Shown: piece by piece, positions 58,376-64,000 of the stretch | Layout: every line of letters starts with the position of its first letter | Position numbering within the stretch: the stretch's first letter is position 1 | Source of the DNA: Candidatus Hydrogenedentota bacterium | Lineage (GTDB): Bacteria > Hydrogenedentota > Hydrogenedentia > Hydrogenedentales > Hydrogenedentaceae | Reading direction: 5' to 3' | Length of the DNA stretch: 64,000 nt | Assembly: GCA_026415215.1 (NCBI GenBank) | Contig: JAOAHN010000099.1 | Location: 1 to 64,000, forward strand | Notes under the pieces: model-generated | What the model saw: only the letters and a program-made list of their open reading frames with translations | Told to the model about the DNA's origin: nothing | Databases searched by the model: none | Program-made: the position numbers and the translations under genes

Positions 58376-59485
58376 ATGCCTTACCCTCAGTTTGACAGAA
58401 AAAAAATAAAGTTTAAGCCGTTATCATTGAGGAAAGATAAAGTTTACATCGAAAAGGATGCTGTTTACCCTGATGCGGAACCTTCCCGCGAATTAACTGA
58501 GAACGAAAACGAGGTCTTTGAATACCTATTGGAACAATTGATTAGTGCTAAAAAAGCCAACAAATCTCGTATGCTAACTTTCGGAGCTCATTCCATAAAA
58601 AATGGTTTGGCTCCGGTAATTATGCATTTAGTGGAGAACGGTTGGATAACTCACTTAGCAACAAACGGAGCGGGCATTATTCATGATTGGGAATTTAGTT
58701 ATCAAGGACACAGCAGTGAAGATGTGAAAACTAATGTCCAAAAAGGTGAGTTTGGAATTTGGGAGGAGACTGGCTTTTATCTAAATCTTGCTATTATTGT
58801 AGGCGCCTACGAAGGAAGAGGCTATGGGGAATCGGTAGGTACATTCGTCGAAAATGAAGGACTGTATATACCATCAAAAGAAGAGCTCATCGAAAAAATT
58901 AAAGATAGAGCAGAAGCGGAGCCCTATTATGCTTCGGCTTGTGCTGACCTCTTACACGCCATAAAAACATTTTCCCTAAGAGACGGCTTCTTAAAAGTTC
59001 CCCATCTATATAAGAGATTTGGATTACAAGCATTCGCATATAGGAAAGGAATTCCTTTTACAGCACACCCTATGATTGGACATGACATTATATATACCCA
59101 TCCCATGAACTGCTGTTCTGCTATTGGAAGAGCAGGGGAGAGGGACTTTCTTACTTTTGTTGAATCTGTGTACAATTTGGATGGAGGAGTATACTTGAGT
59201 ATAGGTTCTGCTGTAATGTCACCTATGGTATTCGAAAAATCTTTATCAATGTGTCAAAATTTAGCTTTACAAAATGGAAAACCCATTACGAATCACCTCA
59301 TAGTAGTTGTGGATTTACAAGAATCAAAATGGAATTGGGGAAACGGGGAGCCCCCAATGAGTAGACCAGAATACTATCTCAGATTCAATAAATCATTCTC
59401 GAGAATGGGAGGGAGGTTTTTCTATTTAACGATGGACAACAGAGACTTTCTTTTACACCTCGTCCGCAGGCTATGTAAAATCTAA
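58376..59485 (+). CDS. conserved protein of unknown function, possibly deoxyhypusine-synthase-like fold
   Basis: I do not firmly recognise the family. The 369-residue protein has no signal peptide or membrane segment. Strongly constrained-looking segments are ATNGAGIIHDWEFSYQGHSSED, GEFGIWEETGFYLNLA, HPMIGHDIIYTHPMNCCSAIGRAGERDF and LIVVVDLQESKWNWGNGEPP. Gly-Ala-rich turns, acidic pairs and the NAD-binding-like layout are reminiscent of the deoxyhypusine synthase superfamily, but I cannot confirm a catalytic Lys. It starts at ATG 58376, 14 bases after the phosphodiesterase gene, and is probably co-transcribed with alaS and that gene. Confidence 0.6.
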   Translation: MPYPQFDRKKIKFKPLSLRKDKVYIEKDAVYPDAEPSRELTENENEVFEYLLEQLISAKKANKSRMLTFGAHSIKNGLAPVIMHLVENGWITHLATNGAGIIHDWEFSYQGHSSEDVKTNVQKGEFGIWEETGFYLNLAIIVGAYEGRGYGESVGTFVENEGLYIPSKEELIEKIKDRAEAEPYYASACADLLHAIKTFSLRDGFLKVPHLYKRFGLQAFAYRKGIPFTAHPMIGHDIIYTHPMNCCSAIGRAGERDFLTFVESVYNLDGGVYLSIGSAVMSPMVFEKSLSMCQNLALQNGKPITNHLIVVVDLQESKWNWGNGEPPMSRPEYYLRFNKSFSRMGGRFFYLTMDNRDFLLHLVRRLCKI

Positions 59486-59842
59486 AGATAAAGATTCCTT
59501 TATTTTATAAGACTTTGTGATATTAATTACTCTATAAGTGGTTCTATTTTTTTGTATATGAAATATTACATCATAAGTCATATTAATAACACATTGTTTG
59601 TTAGATACTTATCATAAAAAACTAATATTTATTATCATATTTTTAGAGGACAAAAAAAATGATATTGTTTCATTTATCAAGGTTAAAAGACCCAATCCCC
59701 AGAGACGAATTTAAAGTTTTCTGCTATATTTTTACTTAACATAATATATATTATCGGACATATAATTATTCACATAAAAATCTATTACCATACAAAATAA
59801 CAACCAGGATCCTCCCTGATGAATTAGCTACTTTAGCTCTCG
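59486..59842. other. AT-rich gap between convergent genes
   Basis: About 350 bases of very AT-rich sequence lie between two converging transcription units. The only hairpin near a gene end is ATAAAG-ATTC-CTTTAT at 59488-59503 followed by TTTA, just past the stop of the plus-strand gene; this could be a weak terminator. On the minus side, past the ZapA-like gene, AGCTA-AAG-TAGCT (59825-59837) is another short hairpin. 6S RNA often follows zapA in other bacteria, but I see no long hairpin with a central bubble here. Confidence 0.4.
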
Positions 59843-60175
59843 TTAAGATCTGTCAATTCTCTTTTCTTCAGAATTATCCAACTGAGCTGTAATAGTATTA
59901 ATCCGATCGTTAACTTCTTCAAGAATGCTTAAAATATTCTTTTTCAGGTTTCTCAATTCTTCACTTAATAATTCCAATGAGACCAAAAAGTCATAAGCAG
60001 TCCTAATTGCAATCATTTGGGTCAGGAAAACTTGATACTCTTTATAAACACTGAACATGTGTTTTTCCAATTTCTCGACTAATTTCAAAGTCAATTCTTT
60101 CGACTGAAAAATAGGTATAATAACTTCTGTGTTAAATATTTTGACTGAGATGGTTTTGTTATTTTCCTCACTCAT
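59843..60175 (-). CDS. ZapA-like cell-division protein
   Basis: The 110-residue protein has a ZapA-like plan: a short beta-rich N-terminus (ISVKIFNTEVIIPI), a helical part (LTLKLVEKLEKHMFSVYKEY, MIAIRTAYDFLVSLELLSEELR), and a C-terminal coiled coil. ZapA cross-links FtsZ filaments. Sequence similarity to known ZapA is weak, so the call relies on layout and on position downstream of pheT, where zapA is found in many bacteria. It starts 14 bases after the stop of the other coiled-coil gene. Confidence 0.6.
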   Translation of the reverse strand: MSEENNKTISVKIFNTEVIIPIFQSKELTLKLVEKLEKHMFSVYKEYQVFLTQMIAIRTAYDFLVSLELLSEELRNLKKNILSILEEVNDRINTITAQLDNSEEKRIDRS

Positions 60176-60189
60176 ACATTAATCAAATT

Positions 60190-60498
60190 TTACTTAATTA
60201 AGTGTTTTTCTAAACTTGAGATAAGCTCTATCATCTCATCTACTTTAACTGATAAAAGTTTGCAAACTTCAGAAATACGGTCGTATTTTTCTTTGGATTC
60301 CATAAATTGAGAAATCTCGTCTTTCACCCTCGAAAGTTCAGAGCTCACCTCCCAATGTTCCCTAATTTGTTTTTCTAATTTCTGTTCTAATATTTTTCTT
60401 TTCTCAATAAGAGACTCTACAGAATTTTCTAACTTTTCCAAAGATGAGAACAAATTTTCAACTGCCCGATCCAATATTTTTTCATCGAATTTGTGCAT
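60190..60498 (-). CDS. small coiled-coil protein, possibly ZapB-like
   Basis: The 102-residue protein is nearly all heptad-like coiled coil, from about residue 12 to 98 (LENSVESLIEKRKILEQKLEKQIREHW, SSELSRVKDEISQFME). It has no signal peptide and no globular domain. Its start overlaps the end of pheT by 17 bases and it precedes a ZapA-like gene, so a division-related role beside ZapA is a reasonable guess. Any short coiled coil would look the same, so the name is tentative. Confidence 0.55.
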   Translation of the reverse strand: MHKFDEKILDRAVENLFSSLEKLENSVESLIEKRKILEQKLEKQIREHWEVSSELSRVKDEISQFMESKEKYDRISEVCKLLSVKVDEMIELISSLEKHLIK

Positions 60499-62875
60499 TA
60501 AATTTCTTTGTTAGAGTATTTATAATGGTTTCCATAAGTGAATTGATTTCTTCATCTGTGAGAGTCTTCTCATTTGAGCAGAAGTTAAAAGACAAAGCAA
60601 TACTTTTCTTGCCCTTAGGAACTTGGGAACCTTTGTAAACATCAAAAACATCTATTTTTCTTAGAACCCTCTCCCCTATTGGCTTCAATGATGTTATGAT
60701 ATCCGCGTAATCTACAGTTTCATCAACAAGTATAGCAAGGTCTCTTGATGTAGAGGGATATTCAGAAACTTCTTTATATATTTTTCGCTTAGGTGTGGAT
60801 GCAAGTAATTTATCTAAATAGAGCTCCGCAATGAAGGTGTTTTCTGAAATTTCGAGTTTATGTGAAATCTTCGGATTTAGCTTCCCTAAATAACCAGCAA
60901 TTTCGTTTTTAACAACCAACTTAAGAGATTGGCCTTTGTGGAGAATAGGGAAATCGGTTTTTTCTATTTTATAAGAGACTGAAATCTCATCCAAAAGTTC
61001 TTCACACAACCCTTTCAAGTCAAAGAAATCAAAGAACTTTCTATCTTGATAACACCAAAGTCTAGGCTGAGCGTAGCCCATCAATAGTAAACATAATCTT
61101 TGGGGTTCATCTGGCAAGATGTCTGTTGGATTTGGCAAGAATACTGGGCCTATCTCGAAAATAGCTAATCTATCCTCAAGATGGTTTTTCTGAGCTATTG
61201 ATAAAATATTAGGGATTATTGATGTTCTCATGGTTCGCAAATTCTTTGAAAGAGGATTCTGAATCTCAACCATTTTCAGGAAAGATTCAGGAAACCCTAA
61301 TTCCTCCACAATTTCTGGGTTAGAGAATGTCCATGAGAAACATTCTGTAAGCCCTTTATTTACGAGAAAGCTTCGTATGTTATGTAACTTTTTAAAAGTG
61401 GTATCAAATGTGACCTCAGTCTGTCTAACTTTTGGTAAAGTGTGAGGGATGCGATCATATCCATAAAACCTTGCTATCTCTTCAATTAAGTCTTCTTCCA
61501 AAGAGACATCGTGTCTCCATGATGGCACTTGAACCTCCACCTCTGTATTAGTCTCTCGTTTGATTGAAAATCCGAGATTTGTAAGAATAGATTTTTGATA
61601 TTGTTTTTCGACATCTACACCGAGTCGTTTTTTAGTTCTTTCATATCTTAGTTTAACTATTTTACTTTCCATCTTAACTGGGTATACATCGATGACACCT
61701 TTCAAAACTCTACCACCTGCTATTCTTTGAATTAATGAGGTAGCTCTGTTAATTGCCCAAATAACGATATTAGGATCGGCACCTCTTTGGAAATGTTGAG
61801 CAGCTTCAGTTAATAGACTGTGCGCCTTTGCAGTTCTTCTAATAGAAACAGGATTAAAATAAGCACTTTCTAAGAAAACATCTATAGTATTATTATCCAC
61901 CTCACTATCAGCCCCACCCATAATTCCAGCAAGAGCTTGGGGAATCTGCCCGTCCGCTATCACCATTTGGTCTGGTTTGAGTTCCCTGATTTCACCATAG
62001 AGAGTCCGTATAGTCTCTCCTAACCTTGCCAATCTAACTACAATTCTTTTTTCATTTAGTTTATTTAGATCAAAGGCGTGTAACGGATGTCCACATTCAA
62101 GTAAAACGAAGTTTGTAATGTCAACTACATTATTAATGGGTCTTTGACCTGCGGAAACTAACTTTCTTTCAAGCCACTCAGGAGATGGTGCTACTTTTAC
62201 ACCTTTAATTACTCTACCAGCGTATCTAGGACATAACTCGGGACATTCTATAGTAACATTAGAAATTGAGATAGCTTCTTCATCGTCCTCAAAAAATTGG
62301 AAAGAAGGAATTTTTAATGGGAGATTATAATAAGCACAAATTTCTCTTGCTAATCCTATGTAGCTAGCCCAGTCTCCTCTGTTGGGAGTAATCTCTATTT
62401 CAAATATTACATCATTTAATCCCAACACCTCTCTAATATCTAAACCTATGGGAGTTGACGGGTCTAAAATCATCAAGCCTTCAGCATCATCAGCTACACC
62501 TAATTCTGCAGGAGAGCACATCATTCCGAAGGACTCAACGCCTCTCATCTTTCTTCGAGTTATCTTAATCCCACCAGGTAGGGTAGCTCCGTCAAGAGCG
62601 GTTGGAACTTTATCTCCCACCTTCATATTTTTAGCACCGCAAATAATCTGTAAAGGTTCTCCTTTACCTATATCTGTTTTACAAACTACAAGTTTATCTG
62701 CTTGTGGATGAGGATTTATCTCAAGTATTTTGCCTACAACTACATTATCAATGTTTTTACCAGGCTCATGTATAGATTCTATTTCTAATCCAAGCATCGT
62801 TAACTTTTCAGCGAGTTCTTTAGGCGAGACTGGAATATCACAATATTCCTTCAGCCAGTTATAAGATATTTTCAT
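60482..62875 (-). CDS. pheT: phenylalanyl-tRNA synthetase beta chain
   Basis: PheT pairs with PheS as an alpha2-beta2 enzyme. The 797-residue chain has the N-terminal tRNA-binding OB domain (about 40-150, GKILEINPHPQADKLVVCKTDIG), the B3/B4 editing region, the B5 domain, the inactive class II-like B6/B7 core, and the C-terminal FDX-ACB anticodon-binding domain (about 705-797, SEYPSTSRDLAILVDE). All domains seem intact. It begins one base after pheS and overlaps the following coiled-coil gene. Confidence 0.97.
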   Translation of the reverse strand: MKISYNWLKEYCDIPVSPKELAEKLTMLGLEIESIHEPGKNIDNVVVGKILEINPHPQADKLVVCKTDIGKGEPLQIICGAKNMKVGDKVPTALDGATLPGGIKITRRKMRGVESFGMMCSPAELGVADDAEGLMILDPSTPIGLDIREVLGLNDVIFEIEITPNRGDWASYIGLAREICAYYNLPLKIPSFQFFEDDEEAISISNVTIECPELCPRYAGRVIKGVKVAPSPEWLERKLVSAGQRPINNVVDITNFVLLECGHPLHAFDLNKLNEKRIVVRLARLGETIRTLYGEIRELKPDQMVIADGQIPQALAGIMGGADSEVDNNTIDVFLESAYFNPVSIRRTAKAHSLLTEAAQHFQRGADPNIVIWAINRATSLIQRIAGGRVLKGVIDVYPVKMESKIVKLRYERTKKRLGVDVEKQYQKSILTNLGFSIKRETNTEVEVQVPSWRHDVSLEEDLIEEIARFYGYDRIPHTLPKVRQTEVTFDTTFKKLHNIRSFLVNKGLTECFSWTFSNPEIVEELGFPESFLKMVEIQNPLSKNLRTMRTSIIPNILSIAQKNHLEDRLAIFEIGPVFLPNPTDILPDEPQRLCLLLMGYAQPRLWCYQDRKFFDFFDLKGLCEELLDEISVSYKIEKTDFPILHKGQSLKLVVKNEIAGYLGKLNPKISHKLEISENTFIAELYLDKLLASTPKRKIYKEVSEYPSTSRDLAILVDETVDYADIITSLKPIGERVLRKIDVFDVYKGSQVPKGKKSIALSFNFCSNEKTLTDEEINSLMETIINTLTKKFNAQIR

Positions 62876-62876
62876 A

Positions 62877-63893
62877 TCAGAACTGCTCCAAAAACCTTAT
62901 GTTGTTATCAAATAGTAAATTTATCGAAGGTATAGCATATTTGAGCATAGCCATTCTATCTATACCGAACCCGAAAGCATAGCCCTGATATTTTTCATTA
63001 TCATAGCCAGCGTAACTGAATACCACTGGATGAACCATTCCGCAACCCAGAATTTCTAACCACCCGGTATTTTTGCAAATTCTACAACCTTTTCCCATAC
63101 AAACAGTGCAAGAAATGTCCATCTCTGCAGAAGGCTCAGTAAAAGGGAAATAATGTGGTCTGAATCTTACTTTTGTTTCTTCCCCAAAGAACTTTTTAAC
63201 GAAATACATTAGCGTTCCCTTGAGGTCAGCAAAAGTGACATCTTCATCTACCAATAATCCTTCCATCTGATTAAACATAGGGCTATGACTTGCATCGTTA
63301 TCTACTCTGTATACTCTTCCAGGAACTACGACAGCAACAGGAGGTTCAGTCTTTTCCATTACCCGCATCTGGACAGGTGAGGTATGAGTTCTGAGAACAA
63401 TGCCAGGCTTTATATAGAATGTATCATGAGTATCTCTCGCGGGATGGTCAGAGGGGGTGTTTAAACTTTCAAAATTATAATATTCAGTCTCTACCTCTGG
63501 ACCAGAAGCCACCTGAAAGCCCATTTGAATAAATATGTCTACTATTTCGTTCATTACACGGTTTATTACATGCATGTGTCCCTTACCAAGAGATCTTCCT
63601 GGCAAGGAAATATCTACTTTCTCGGTTTCGAGCTTTCTTTGAAATTCCTTCTCCAATAGTTCTTTTTTCTTTGTTTCAACTGCTTCGGTTATGAAATCCC
63701 TAATTTCATTTGCTTTATTTCCTACAATAGGTCTTTCCTCTGGGGGTAGAGAACCAAGTTTTTTCAAAATTTCAGTAACCTTGCCTTTTTTTCCCAAAAA
63801 CTCTACCCTTATTTGTTCCAAATCTTCCAATAGCTCTACAGTGCTTATTTTAGCTATAGCTGTGTGTTTTATATTTTCTAGTTCCGCAATCAT
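62877..63893 (-). CDS. pheS: phenylalanyl-tRNA synthetase alpha chain
   Basis: PheS carries the class II catalytic core. The 338-residue protein has the N-terminal coiled-coil arm (about 1-90), then GFQVASGPEVETEYYNFESLN, DTFYI, RTHTSPVQMR, VYRVDNDASHSPMFNQMEGL and FGFGIDRMAMLKY. The segment CTVCMGKGCRICKNTGWLEILGCGMVHP carries the extra Cys residues common in bacterial PheS. The frame extends to GTG 63908, but ATG 63893 with GAGGAT upstream is the better start. The operon continues with pheT. Confidence 0.97.
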   Translation of the reverse strand: MIAELENIKHTAIAKISTVELLEDLEQIRVEFLGKKGKVTEILKKLGSLPPEERPIVGNKANEIRDFITEAVETKKKELLEKEFQRKLETEKVDISLPGRSLGKGHMHVINRVMNEIVDIFIQMGFQVASGPEVETEYYNFESLNTPSDHPARDTHDTFYIKPGIVLRTHTSPVQMRVMEKTEPPVAVVVPGRVYRVDNDASHSPMFNQMEGLLVDEDVTFADLKGTLMYFVKKFFGEETKVRFRPHYFPFTEPSAEMDISCTVCMGKGCRICKNTGWLEILGCGMVHPVVFSYAGYDNEKYQGYAFGFGIDRMAMLKYAIPSINLLFDNNIRFLEQF

Positions 63894-63922
63894 TTTTAAT
63901 ATCCTCACATTACCATAATAAT

Positions 63923-64000
63923 CTACCCGAATATTGCTCTACCTAATCTCACTTCTGTAGCACCTTCCTCTACTGCAATTTCATAATCATCTGACATACC
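63923..64000 (-). CDS. YggS-family PLP-binding protein (C-terminal fragment, cut by window edge)
   Basis: The last 25 codons of a minus-strand gene run off the right edge. They read GMSDDYEIAVEEGATEVRLG and RAIFG before a TAG stop at 63923-63925. This matches the conserved end of the YggS/PROSC family of pyridoxal-phosphate homeostasis proteins (typically SxDxxxAIxxGxTxVRxGxxIFG). Nothing can be said of the rest. It is in the same direction as pheS and 29 bases ahead of it. Confidence 0.8.
   Translation of the reverse strand, partial: GMSDDYEIAVEEGATEVRLGRAIFG

Noticed and set aside
59486-59842. 6S RNA downstream of the zapA-like gene
   Set aside because: The position is suggestive, but no long imperfect hairpin with a central bubble can be drawn.

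Overview
The window is AT-rich bacterial chromosome, densely packed with mostly housekeeping and signalling genes. I see no phage, insertion sequence or CRISPR array. The secreted protein at 20366-24349 combines Ig-like repeats, an EGEG-type acidic linker and a doubled dockerin-like C-terminus (ELLRVIQFFN motifs). I associate that architecture with Hydrogenedentota and neighbouring PVC-type lineages. Together with a sulfatase, a DUF4838 protein and other secreted glycan-directed proteins, it suggests an uncultured, diderm, polymer-degrading bacterium. This placement is inference; no rRNA or marker tree is available here.

Layout. 1-3052: response regulator, M24 peptidase homologue, flavodoxin, small zinc-ribbon protein. 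3182-6164 (-): aroA followed by a shikimate kinase-chorismate synthase fusion, covering the last three steps to chorismate. 6329-7741 (+): exported sulfatase. 7755-14153 (-): the rplU-rpmA-obg-proB-proA-nadD-yqeK-methyltransferase cluster, then nadX at 14210-15052. 15239-20335 (+): YjbQ, iron alcohol dehydrogenase, and a CHASE4 histidine kinase with its NtrC-type partner. 20366-24349 (-): giant surface protein, followed by tRNA-Ala(CGC). 24622-28882 (-): four-PDZ HtrA, a PTR1/FolM-like reductase, folB, folK, folE. 28970-33002 (+): prepilin peptidase, mannose-6-phosphate isomerase, and an ECF sigma factor with a FecR-type anti-sigma. 33003-33332: a strongly structured non-coding region. 33333-41750: penicillin-acylase-family enzyme, DUF4838 lipoprotein, large secreted GH-like protein.

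41890-52907 (+) is a complete chemotaxis operon: MCP, cheA, cheW, cheX, cheY, cheD, cheR, second cheD, HDOD, second cheY, cheX-like, cheB. Its CheA is unusual, with two Hpt domains and four MshEN/GspE-N-like repeats. That hints at an output on type IV pili or another c-di-GMP-linked system rather than a plain flagellar pathway. 52974-53123 is a cobalamin riboswitch that precedes a secreted, membrane-anchored, propeller-like protein with an Ig domain (53305-54645). Then come alaS, a glycerophosphodiesterase and a conserved protein of unknown function. The right end (-) carries yggS (partial), pheS, pheT and two coiled-coil genes, the second ZapA-like.

The most interesting signals are non-coding. 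Two tandem, long-stem RNA-like elements (33041-33272) each carry a CTCCTTCC...AGATGCC-like core. The same core recurs behind the B12 riboswitch, where CTCCTTCC is an exact complement of the Shine-Dalgarno of the regulated gene.
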